The notes below the pieces were generated by a model, which saw only the letters and a program-made list of their open reading frames with translations, did no database searches and was not told the DNA's origin. Made by a program: the position numbers and the translations under genes. A stretch of 5,470 bases of DNA. It comes from Candidatus Bathyarchaeota archaeon (GTDB lineage: Archaea; Thermoproteota; Bathyarchaeia; 40CM-2-53-6). The DNA lies in contig VBBA01000134.1 in NCBI GenBank assembly GCA_005888675.1, positions 1 through 5,470 on the forward strand, in the 5' to 3' direction. Below, piece after piece: positions 1 through 5,470 of this stretch (positions are counted from its first letter, which is position 1; the number at the start of each line of letters is the position of its first letter).

Positions 1-1882
1 TGACAGTATGGTCTGACCCACGGATTATGGAAACGCTGCTTGTTGCCCAGTCGGCCACGTATATGTTGTCGTTGGTTGGGTCGTATGCAATTCCGAGCAG
101 GCCGCCATCAATTCCGACCGTGAAGTTGGCAACGATTTCGTTTGTCCGACCGTCGAGGGCTGTGATATAGGATGCGTAGCCTTTTGGACCTTGGTATAGA
201 GGAGTATGGGTGATGTAGACTAGGTTGTCTATCGAGTCGTAAGCGAGTCCGAGGGGATGCTTGCCTTCGTTGAGGGTTGCGATGATTGTATTGGAAAGAC
301 TGTCGATTATGGAGACCGTGTTCGACTCTTCATTGGCCACGTAGATATCGTGATTGTCAGAGTTGTATAGGAGACTGAGCGAACCAGAGGGGACTGGTAC
401 TTGAGCGATGATCTCGTTCATGGGGTTCAGGACCGAGACGCTGCCGGACCACATGTTTAGCACGTAGAGGTTCTTGTTGTAATCATTGTAGGCGATAGCT
501 TCGGGTCCTATGCCAGCATTGATGATCTGCTGGACCTTACCAGTGGTAGTGTTAACCGCAAGTAGGCTGCTGGATATACTGGCCTTGACTAGTGTAGCGG
601 TGTATGAGCCTTGGTCGGCCACGTAGAGTAGATGATTGGCCGGATTGTACGCTACACCCATAGGAAAATCTTGAGACCCGAGAAAGAAGTTAGACTTGTT
701 CGTGGCACCGTGTATTATCGAGACCGTGGCAGATCTTGCACAGGCTACGTACATGTTTCCATTCTGGGGATCATACGCGATCCCCGTAGGACCAAGTCCG
801 ACGGTTGCATTGGCCACGATCTTGTTAGTTGTACCGTTGATGATCGACGTATAGCCCTGGGACTGTGCTCCCGAAGCATAGTTTGCGGCATAGATATTGT
901 GAGTTGATGCGTCATAGGCGAGGCCGAAGGGAGAGTATGGCCCGAGAGGCACAGTTCCAATGACCTTGTTTGTTACAGTGTTGAGGATGGAGACGATGCC
1001 TGGTCCGATCCGGCTGATGAGGTAGATACGTTGGTTAGAAGTATCGTAAAGGATATTCTGTGTTGGTAGCTGAGGAATCGCATTTCCTAATGGTGGCATC
1101 AGTGTTGAAAGTTTTGTGGGGGCAGGGTTCACGGTCACATTTGCTATGACGGCGTTGTTTGTTGCGTTGATCTCGAAGACGGTGCCGGCGTCCATGCAGT
1201 TGATGTAGAGGCGTTTATTGTCGGGGTCGAACGCTATTCCTGTTGGTCCTGCTGCAACCTTCAGGTTCGTGACTTGGTTAGTTGAAGGGTCGATCACTTG
1301 AACGATATTTTTGGAGTAGTTGGATACGTAGACATGATTGTTGGCGGGATCGTAGGCGACTCCCCATGAACCAGATTGCAATGTTATGTTTGCAATGACT
1401 GTGAGGGTGGTGTCCGAGATGACTGTAACGCCTGGTGCACTGGCGACGTACATGTTCTCTTTCAGAGGATCGTATGCTAGACCGCGCGGGTCGCTTACGT
1501 TTAGTTCGGTGATTATCCGGTTAGTGTTGCCGTCGATTACGGCAATTCTGCTCGGGCTGTTATGAGTGGCGAGTGAGGCTCCACTGGTGACATAGATATG
1601 ATTGGTATGTGAGGCGTAGGCTACAGCGGTGGGATAGTATAGTTGATTGAAAGAGACTTGGTTGACTGGTGAGTAGTTGCCTGGGACTATCGTGTTGTTA
1701 CGGAGGATCAAGGTCTCCTTCACAGGCGACATCAAGCTTGCAGGAGCGTCCGGCAGGGATGTTGTTGAGAGAGTGTCCCGGAGATTGGCTGTAGAGAAGG
1801 AGGGATTGCTAGCGGCGGGATATGTCGTTCCAAGGAACGTCAGGGCTAGGATGAGGAATGTGATTCTGCATGTTTTTGGCAC
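1..1882 (-). CDS. Secreted YVTN-type beta-propeller repeat protein, C-terminus outside window
   Basis: The minus-strand frame is open from a stop at 1924-1922 to the window edge, giving 627 visible residues from the GTG at 1882. The start is chosen because it puts a classic signal peptide first: basic residues (VPKTCR), a hydrophobic core (ITFLILALTFLG), then TTYPAA near residue 24. TTG at 1906 is an alternative start. After an approximately 50-residue linker come at least 12 blades of about 45-60 residues, each with a G(I/L/V)AYDP-like strand, then (I/M/V)YVA(N/S/D), then TVSIID-like and TN(x)I(I/V)AN(V/I) strands. Clear examples are GIAYDPQNGNMYVAC, GLAYDPLKENMYVAS and DNIYVADW. This is the YVTN/NHL-type propeller fold of archaeal surface-layer proteins, an extracellular binding or structural scaffold. 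Such proteins usually have no known enzymatic activity, and no catalytic motif is seen. It is transcribed divergently from the small exported protein at 2031. The exact ligand and any C-terminal anchor cannot be seen. Confidence 0.88.
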   Translation of the reverse strand, partial: MPKTCRITFLILALTFLGTTYPAASNPSFSTANLRDTLSTTSLPDAPASLMSPVKETLILRNNTIVPGNYSPVNQVSFNQLYYPTAVAYASHTNHIYVTSGASLATHNSPSRIAVIDGNTNRIITELNVSDPRGLAYDPLKENMYVASAPGVTVISDTTLTVIANITLQSGSWGVAYDPANNHVYVSNYSKNIVQVIDPSTNQVTNLKVAAGPTGIAFDPDNKRLYINCMDAGTVFEINATNNAVIANVTVNPAPTKLSTLMPPLGNAIPQLPTQNILYDTSNQRIYLISRIGPGIVSILNTVTNKVIGTVPLGPYSPFGLAYDASTHNIYAANYASGAQSQGYTSIINGTTNKIVANATVGLGPTGIAYDPQNGNMYVACARSATVSIIHGATNKSNFFLGSQDFPMGVAYNPANHLLYVADQGSYTATLVKASISSSLLAVNTTTGKVQQIINAGIGPEAIAYNDYNKNLYVLNMWSGSVSVLNPMNEIIAQVPVPSGSLSLLYNSDNHDIYVANEESNTVSIIDSLSNTIIATLNEGKHPLGLAYDSIDNLVYITHTPLYQGPKGYASYITALDGRTNEIVANFTVGIDGGLLGIAYDPTNDNIYVADWATSSVSIIRGSDHTV

Positions 1883-1945
1883 GTGGGGATGATGTCGAAG
1901 GTTCAATTCGAATCTAAAATCTTACTCCGGACGGTAGCGGGACGG

Positions 1946-1960
1946 AAATATAATTGTTTC
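1946..1960 (-). promoter_or_regulatory. Archaeal BRE-TATA promoter of the propeller gene
   Basis: Read on the minus strand this is GAAACAATTATATTT: a purine-rich BRE-like GAAACA directly before an ATTATATT TATA box. An archaeal transcript would start about 25 bases downstream, near 1922-1926. That leaves a leader of about 42 bases to the GTG at 1882, or about 18 to the TTG at 1906. No Shine-Dalgarno sequence is evident before either start. The element and its distance fit archaeal promoters better than a bacterial -35/-10 pair, since no -35 box is seen. Confidence 0.5.
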
Positions 1961-1972
1961 ATAGGACCGTGG

Positions 1973-1986
1973 TAATATTTGTATAC
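1973..1986 (+). promoter_or_regulatory. Possible TATA element for the small exported protein gene
   Basis: An AT-rich stretch, TAATATTTGTATAC, lies 45-58 bases before the ATG at 2031. A TATA box here would place the transcript start around 2000-2010 and leave a leader of 20-30 bases. No BRE-like purine run precedes it, so the assignment is weak. Together with the minus-strand element at 1946-1960 it would make a compact divergent promoter region. Confidence 0.25.
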
Positions 1987-2030
1987 CTAGAGATATCCAA
2001 CCTCAAAGTGTTAAGTAGATTGCCGGAATC

Positions 2031-2378
2031 ATGCGTGCGGGTGAAAAATCTCTGAAAAGACATGTATTGCTGTGCGGCCTGCTACTTTGTACCCTGTCTT
2101 TGCTCGTCACGACACCGAATGCGCACGCGGACTCAACGCATCAGGTTGTGGGAAAGACGACACCCGCTAATGTCTTCGCTACGACTGATCATGGTTGTCT
2201 TGGACCGTTGCGGAGTCAGATTGCTCAAGGTCAGTTCAATGGCGTCGGTCCATTCGGGGAACACTTCAACGGAACCATTGACCCAGGTGCACACTATGGT
2301 ACAGCAGGTGAAGGCAGCTTCTTGACGACAGTACTCGGGGTCAAAGACGTCACAAGCTTCTGTTCGTCAGTGGTCTAA
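2031..2378 (+). CDS. Small exported protein of unknown function (115 aa)
   Basis: I do not recognise the family. The ATG at 2031 opens a typical signal peptide: basic RAGEKSLKR at residues 2-10, a hydrophobic core HVLLCGLLLCTLSLLV at 11-26, and the cleavage site AHA|D at 31-34. The mature protein would be about 82 residues. It has two cysteines, C56 and C111, near the two ends of its central part, which could form one disulfide outside the cell. The middle is rich in Gly, Phe and His (CLGPLRSQIAQGQFNGVGPF, then EHFNG and GAHYGTAGEGSFL) and looks like a compact folded domain rather than a repeat or linker. It has no transmembrane helix after the signal and no cell-wall anchor. There is no clear Shine-Dalgarno sequence. 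It is divergent from the propeller gene and upstream of the Ig-repeat gene, with 132 bases and a T-tract between, so it is probably its own transcript. That it is a real gene rests on the signal peptide and on the flanking promoter and T-tract. Confidence 0.72.
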   Translation: MRAGEKSLKRHVLLCGLLLCTLSLLVTTPNAHADSTHQVVGKTTPANVFATTDHGCLGPLRSQIAQGQFNGVGPFGEHFNGTIDPGAHYGTAGEGSFLTTVLGVKDVTSFCSSVV

Positions 2379-2400
2379 CGGGTCGGCCAACTCCCTCACT

Positions 2401-2411
2401 CCTTTTTTCTT
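2401..2411 (+). terminator. T-tract terminator after the small exported protein gene
   Basis: CC followed by six Ts, C and TT begins 23 bases after the stop codon at 2376-2378. Archaeal transcription commonly ends at such T-runs without a hairpin, and no strong hairpin precedes this one. The rest of 2412-2510 holds nothing certain: a 6-bp inverted repeat (AACGCT at 2456, AGCGTT at 2484) and no convincing promoter for the next gene. Confidence 0.4.
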
Positions 2412-2510
2412 CACGTTTCCTCGACGCTTGTCTTCTCCCTGTGATCGATAACCGAAACGCTTAACCCAGCAAGCACCTTACGGAGCGTTACTAGGACGTA
2501 GTGGTAATTC

Positions 2511-3575
2511 TTGAGAATAATAGCAACAGGACTCTCCCTCTTTCTACTCTTGATTGGAATGATCTTTGCGGTTCCATCAGCCGCCCATATGGTCATCGCC
2601 GCGAATACTGCAGACTTTACAATGTCGGCTCAACCAAACTCGCTCACTATTCCTCAAGGCTCCTCCGGAAGCTCGATCATCTTCCTCACTAGCGTTAACG
2701 GGTTTCAGGGTAACGTGAGTCTCACTCCGCCCGTATCATGCCTAGCAATCGGATGTCCCTCGTACACGATAAATCCAACGAGAGTCGAATTGGTCGCGAA
2801 CGGAAGTGGCAAAGCCGTCTTCACCATCTACACCTATCCACAGACACCGCTCAACACTTACAATGTAGCGGTCTCCGGCACTAGTGGCAGTCTCTCCCAC
2901 ACTGCATCGGTTACATACACTGTCGTTGCACCTCAGGGTGGTCCCGACTATTCCATCTCAGCCAATCCCAACCGTCTCAATATTCCGGCAGGGACTACGG
3001 GCAAATCGACAATCACTCTTACGAGTCTCAACAGTTTCAGCGGGACTGTCAACCTTTACACGTCCCCGTCTCCTCTTTGTCCATCACCCCAATGCAGCAC
3101 ATGGTCCATCGATCCGACAAGTGTCAATCTCAGTCCTGATGGATCAGCCACGGCAACGCTCTCAATCTTCGGCGGGACCCAGGGAGGCTATGGAAATGTC
3201 ACCGTTTATGGAAACAGCGGTAGCCTTTCACATTCAGTGATCGTGTCTTTCAAGATCACCCAGCCCCCAGACTTCACGATTACAATCAGCCCGTCCTCCC
3301 AAACAGTCAGAAAAGGCTCCATCACAACATTCTCAATAAACGTAACAGGAACAAACGGCTTCAACAATACTGTCGACCTATCCACGACCATCTCACCCGT
3401 CACACGTCATGGCCCTACAACCTCTCTACCCTCTACAGTCGGCCCCTACTCCACTTCAACCCTCACAGTTTCAACAATGCGCGGCACCCAACTGGGCACC
3501 TACACGATTACTGTGACAGCGACTAGTAGCTCACTGACGCACACTTTTACCGTAACCGTGACGGTTACCAGTTAG
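2511..3575 (+). CDS. Exported protein with three tandem Ig-like beta-sandwich repeats (354 aa)
   Basis: The start is TTG at 2511: an in-frame TAA lies just upstream at 2505-2507, and TTG is followed at once by a signal peptide (RIIATGLSLFLLLIGMIFAV, then PSAA; cleavage near residue 25-31). Three repeats of about 105 residues follow, at residues 35-140, 145-251 and 253-354. Each opens with (A/P)DF/Y(T/S)I(S/T)xxPxx and continues with a (S)T-rich strand, (N)GFxG(T/N)V(D/S/N)L, xINPTxVxL, then TYxxTV and the closing SGSLSHTxxVTxTV. This is the bacterial/archaeal Ig-like fold seen in many secreted proteins of uncultured Nitrososphaerota, presumably an extracellular stalk or adhesive module. Repeats 1 and 2 each carry a cysteine pair spaced by four residues (C77/C82 and C190/C195); repeat 3 has none. 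There is no catalytic domain and no C-terminal membrane helix or sorting signal, since the protein ends in alternating Thr-Val. It may stay soluble or bind a partner. The fold is well supported; the function is not known. Confidence 0.85.
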   Translation: MRIIATGLSLFLLLIGMIFAVPSAAHMVIAANTADFTMSAQPNSLTIPQGSSGSSIIFLTSVNGFQGNVSLTPPVSCLAIGCPSYTINPTRVELVANGSGKAVFTIYTYPQTPLNTYNVAVSGTSGSLSHTASVTYTVVAPQGGPDYSISANPNRLNIPAGTTGKSTITLTSLNSFSGTVNLYTSPSPLCPSPQCSTWSIDPTSVNLSPDGSATATLSIFGGTQGGYGNVTVYGNSGSLSHSVIVSFKITQPPDFTITISPSSQTVRKGSITTFSINVTGTNGFNNTVDLSTTISPVTRHGPTTSLPSTVGPYSTSTLTVSTMRGTQLGTYTITVTATSSSLTHTFTVTVTVTS

Positions 3576-3604
3576 ACGCCTCCTGCCTAGCCGACCTGTC
3601 ACTC

Positions 3605-3770
3605 ATCCATAGTTCGAACTGGATGTGGATGCGGTGCAATGGCTCTTGTCAAAGACCCCTCAACCCGCAACCGGCGAGAGGTGACGGGTAAAAACACTGA
3701 ATCCAGTAAGACGGAAGGTGAAGCAGCGCAGTTTAGGCCGCCCAGTCTAGGAAACCCTACTACCCGCCCG
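3605..3770 (+). promoter_or_regulatory. Cobalamin (B12) riboswitch-like aptamer
   Basis: The gene-free stretch 3576-3926 contains the conserved blocks of the cobalamin riboswitch family in the right order. They are GGATGCGGTGCAAT (3627-3640, compare GGGAAnCCGGTGnnAAT), ACCCGCAACC (3663-3672, compare CCCGCAAC), ACACTG (3694-3699, compare CCACTG), ACGGAAGGTG (3711-3720, compare GGGAAGGCG) and AGTCTAGGAAACC (3744-3756, compare AGYCAGGAGACC, the B12 box). CCCGCAAC to CACTG is 31 bases and GGAAGG to AGTC is 26, as in the family. CAC (3695-3697) can pair with GTG (3718-3720), replacing the usual GCC/GGC. Other possible helices are CATCCA/TGGATG (3605/3621) and ACCCG/CGGGT (3663/3685). The 5' half is weaker: the P4 complement is unclear, about 10 extra bases occur, and the B12 box has an extra T. 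Such RNAs bind adenosyl- or methylcobalamin and usually switch off B12 uptake or synthesis genes. Here the next gene on the strand is the surface protein at 3927. Confidence 0.6.
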
Positions 3771-3874
3771 ATATTGCTCGAGAATAGTGACGCCTAAATT
3801 CGAGTCAGTTCTTAGATACTACTCTGTCAACAATTGTGTATCTCTTGGATGCTACGGCCGTCCCTTTAGATAAT

Positions 3875-3892
3875 CTACCAATAGGTAGTTTT
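3875..3892 (+). terminator. Small hairpin with T4 tail, possible riboswitch expression platform
   Basis: CTACC-AATA-GGTAG is a perfect 5-bp stem with a four-base loop, followed directly by TTTT. It sits between the B12-riboswitch-like element and the surface protein gene, where an expression platform would be. The same CTACC also occurs at the 3' end of the aptamer (3760-3764), so GGTAG (3884-3888) could pair with either copy. The stem is short and GC-poor, so termination would be inefficient. The alternative reading is that TTTTAAGT (3889-3896) is a TATA box giving a short leader before the ATG at 3927. Confidence 0.3.
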
Positions 3893-3926
3893 AAGTGCAT
3901 AAAGATAGTTGTGCTGTTCGAAAAAT

Positions 3927-4469
3927 ATGTCTACTATAGGAAACATCTCAAACCGAACCAAATCACTGCTCTTGAAACGGTACGTTCAAGCTATCCTGAT
4001 AGTAACGGTCATGACAATGGTTATCGTAGCGCCTTTCCTCCCGAGAGCCCTAGCACTCGCCGATGTAGGGAATGCGGGTGTCTTTGAGCTTGATGGAAAC
4101 ATCGTCAAGGATTCCTCAGGGACCTTTCCCACAGACTGGGGTGCGCTCTTCAACTCTACTGGTGGAAGGCTTGCCTTGCCGTCCGGTGGAGTAGACTCCG
4201 GGTGGACCAATGACGGACCTCACAGTTTGCGAGAGACTACTACGTTCACTACCGGGAGCAAAGACACACTCGATATTGCAAACAGTGGATGGCAATGCAC
4301 TGGAACGAACAACCTTACACCCAAAGATGACATACTCCACGCCTACAGCTTCGCCATCAGACCTGCGACCGGTAATCGGGCGGGACACCTCTTGATCTAC
4401 GGCGCGTTTGAACGCTTTGCTGTTCAACATCAGGCGCTACTACGTCCTTCACCGGTGCCCATACTATAG
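3927..4469 (+). CDS. N-terminal part of frameshifted prealbumin-type surface protein
   Basis: The ATG at 3927 is preferred over TTG at 3909 because it begins a compact export signal: STIGNISNRTKSLLLKRYV, then the hydrophobic core QAILIVTVMTMVIVAPFL and PRALA|LADVG around residues 42-48. The mature part starts VFELDGNIVKDSSGTFPTDW and continues with a Ser/Gly-rich stretch, TTFTTGSKDTLDI, a GWQC motif, and DDILHAYSF...LLIYGAFERFA. This matches the N-terminal module of secreted proteins that carry SpaA/prealbumin-like domains further on (F-E-x-D-G-N and D-W near the start; K-D-I-x-x-A-Y and a strand ending E-R-F in the middle). Homology stops at about residue 165 (ERF, codon 4416-4418). The last 15 residues, VQHQALLRPSPVPIL, are out-of-frame readthrough to a TAG at 4467-4469. 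The protein continues in the frame starting at 4412. No Shine-Dalgarno sequence is visible. It lies 157 bases after the riboswitch-like element. Confidence 0.75.
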   Translation: MSTIGNISNRTKSLLLKRYVQAILIVTVMTMVIVAPFLPRALALADVGNAGVFELDGNIVKDSSGTFPTDWGALFNSTGGRLALPSGGVDSGWTNDGPHSLRETTTFTTGSKDTLDIANSGWQCTGTNNLTPKDDILHAYSFAIRPATGNRAGHLLIYGAFERFAVQHQALLRPSPVPIL

Positions 4470-5470
4470 GGGATCTCCTTGTTGTGGGTGAGTTTTCCAC
4501 GGGTGGAACTGTCACCACTCTCAGCGTGATCGAATGGACCGGCTCTGGCTCCTGCGTCACTCCTGCGGGTCCAAATCTCTGCCTCCTCACGACTCCAGGC
4601 AATGCCGACTGCTCGGTCGCTCTCGTCACAGACAATGTTTGTGCGAAAGTAAACACTGCCTCCATCACAACTCCCTGGGCCACCCAAGACAAGACTTCGA
4701 CTGCAAATACACTGGCGACTGCAGAGTTCTTTGAAGTAGGGCTGGATATCACAAATCTGCTCCCGGGTTCTCAAGGTTGCTTTACCAAGTTCCTCTTCGA
4801 CACGCGGACCTCTCCCTCTACTACTGCGACCCTCAAAGACTATGCTGAGGGCGGCCTTGTCACGTGCGGCTCATTGTCATGGACTAAGTTCGACAATAAC
4901 AGCCACCTCTTGGGAGGAGCGACCTTCCAGGTCTGTGGGCCAGATGTCAACACCTGCATCACAGTGCTCGACAACAGCCCACCCGACGCCGACCCGGTTC
5001 TAGGCCAGTTCAAGCTCGCGAACCTAGGTCCCGGCACTTACTCGGTGACAGAGACAGTAGCTCCGCCAGGTTTCACTCCCGACCCTAACACAACGACGGC
5101 TACCATAACATCTAGTAATCCAGACGTGGTCATTCCAGAAGCTTTCGTAGACCCAAGGCCCGTTCTGAAGCTTACAGAGTTCGGCTACACTAACACGCCT
5201 TCCGGCACTCCCACTTCAGGCCCAGTCTCCGGGGTTACCGTGTACACTGTCAAGGTCAAGAATTTCGGCGGCGTAACCACAGACCTCAACGGCTCATTGA
5301 CCGTAACGGTCGCAGGAGCTGGAAGCGGTACCTTCTCATGCGCTGGCAATAATATTGTCGACTGCGTACTGCCCGTAGTAACCGGCTCCCTCGCGCCACT
5401 CCAGGAAACAACGTTCACCCTGACCCTGACTTACAACAATCTAGCCGACCAAGCGGTTGTCACAGCAAGC
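4412..5470 (+). CDS. C-terminal part of frameshifted surface protein: SpaA/prealbumin and DUF11-like domains, runs off the window
   Basis: This frame opens just after a TGA at 4409-4411 and stays open to the window end (353 codons). It has no plausible start of its own near the beginning; GTG at 4484 lies inside conserved sequence, so it is the continuation of the gene at 3927. It opens with SGATTSFTGAHTIGDLLVVG and EFSTGGTVTTLSVIEW, the second half of the N-terminal module. A cysteine-rich stretch follows (SGSC, NLC, DCS, NVC). From 4874 to about 5158 comes one SpaA/prealbumin-like domain: LSWTKFD, GGATFQVCG, GQFKLANLGPGTYSVTETVA and PPGFTPD. From 5159 a CARDB/DUF11-like beta-sandwich begins (PVLKLTEFGYTN, VTVYTVKVKNFGGV, TFTLTLTYNN) and is cut by the edge. 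These are extracellular adhesin or stalk modules. Many Asp/Thr residues and few Lys fit a secreted protein. If the frameshift is real the gene is broken; if it is an assembly error the protein is intact and large. Confidence 0.75.
4413..4424 (+). other. Frameshift and likely internal deletion junction
   Basis: Homology to the module runs in one frame through ERF (4410-4418) and resumes in another at CSTSGATTSF (from 4421). Related proteins have about 15-20 residues between these points, including a conserved stretch of the type N-N-G-D-A-x-V-G-F-W-F-x-Q or N-x-D-F-E-F-N-Q. That stretch is absent here in every frame. A deletion of roughly 45-60 bases, not a multiple of three, explains both the missing motif and the frame change. 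TTTG occurs twice nearby (4407 and 4416), which could be leftover microhomology. Confidence 0.55.

Noticed and set aside
632..1892. Plus-strand open frames at 632-907 and 1677-1892, and a minus-strand one at 745-960
   Set aside because: They overlap the propeller gene in other frames and have no signal peptide or recognisable domain. The propeller frame shows clear repeated motifs throughout.
2456..2489. Inverted repeat AACGCT/AGCGTT upstream of the Ig-repeat gene
   Set aside because: Six base pairs with a 22-base spacer is expected by chance, and no promoter or T-tract is positioned around it.
3552..3568. Perfect inverted repeat GTAACCGT-G-ACGGTTAC at the end of the Ig-repeat gene
   Set aside because: It encodes alternating Val-Thr (GTA ACC GTG ACG GTT ACC), whose codons form palindromes by themselves. 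A similar palindrome occurs at Thr-Val codons near 5303. There is no T-tail to make it a terminator.
3611..3620. tRNA T-loop-like AGTTCGAACT
   Set aside because: No T-arm stem, anticodon arm or acceptor stem can be drawn around it. It is only a palindrome in the loop of the CATCCA/TGGATG hairpin.
3663..3740. SRP (7S) RNA, suggested by two adjacent hairpins and GGAAGG...AAGCAGC
   Set aside because: The SRP helix 8 core is almost invariant, and here it has insertions and a stem that does not pair. The blocks fit the cobalamin riboswitch better in order and spacing.
4116..5418. Minus-strand open frames opposite the surface protein gene
   Set aside because: They are antisense shadows of the prealbumin-type protein, with low-complexity or arginine-rich translations and no supporting start signals.
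1..5470. CRISPR array, insertion sequence or integrase gene
   Set aside because: No regularly spaced direct repeats, terminal inverted repeats or transposase/integrase motifs were seen on either strand. The only repeats are the protein-coding blades and Ig-like domains.

Overview
The window holds a cluster of genes for exported, repeat-rich surface proteins. No cytosolic, metabolic, RNA-translation or mobile-element gene is visible. The sequence suggests an archaeon, most likely a soil or subsurface Nitrososphaerota-type lineage. The clues are a BRE-TATA promoter in front of the propeller gene, start codons without a clear Shine-Dalgarno sequence, frequent GTG/TTG starts, a plain T-tract terminator, and the style of the YVTN propeller and Ig-like repeats. 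This is inference: similar proteins occur in Actinobacteria and Chloroflexi, and a cobalamin riboswitch-like element at 3605-3770 is more typical of bacteria.

Layout, left to right. (1) 1-1882, minus strand: most of a secreted multi-bladed YVTN/NHL-type beta-propeller protein with at least 12 blades; its C-terminus lies beyond the left edge. (2) 1883-2030: divergent intergenic region with a good minus-strand promoter and a weak plus-strand one. (3) 2031-2378, plus: a small exported protein of unknown function, followed by a T-tract. (4) 2511-3575, plus: an exported protein of three tandem Ig-like beta-sandwich repeats, starting at TTG. (5) 3576-3926: a non-coding leader containing conserved blocks of a cobalamin (B12) riboswitch, then a small hairpin with a T4 tail. 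(6) 3927-5470, plus: a large prealbumin/SpaA-fold surface protein broken by a frameshift near 4413-4424, where a conserved segment also seems to be missing; it continues beyond the right edge.

How the parts may work together: every protein has an N-terminal export signal, and all recognisable folds (beta-propeller, Ig-like, prealbumin, DUF11-like) are extracellular binding or structural modules, so the locus probably builds or decorates the cell surface. The most unusual point is the B12-riboswitch-like RNA directly upstream of the adhesin-like gene, which could link a surface protein to corrinoid supply. The 3' half of the aptamer matches the family well in order and spacing; the 5' half is weaker.
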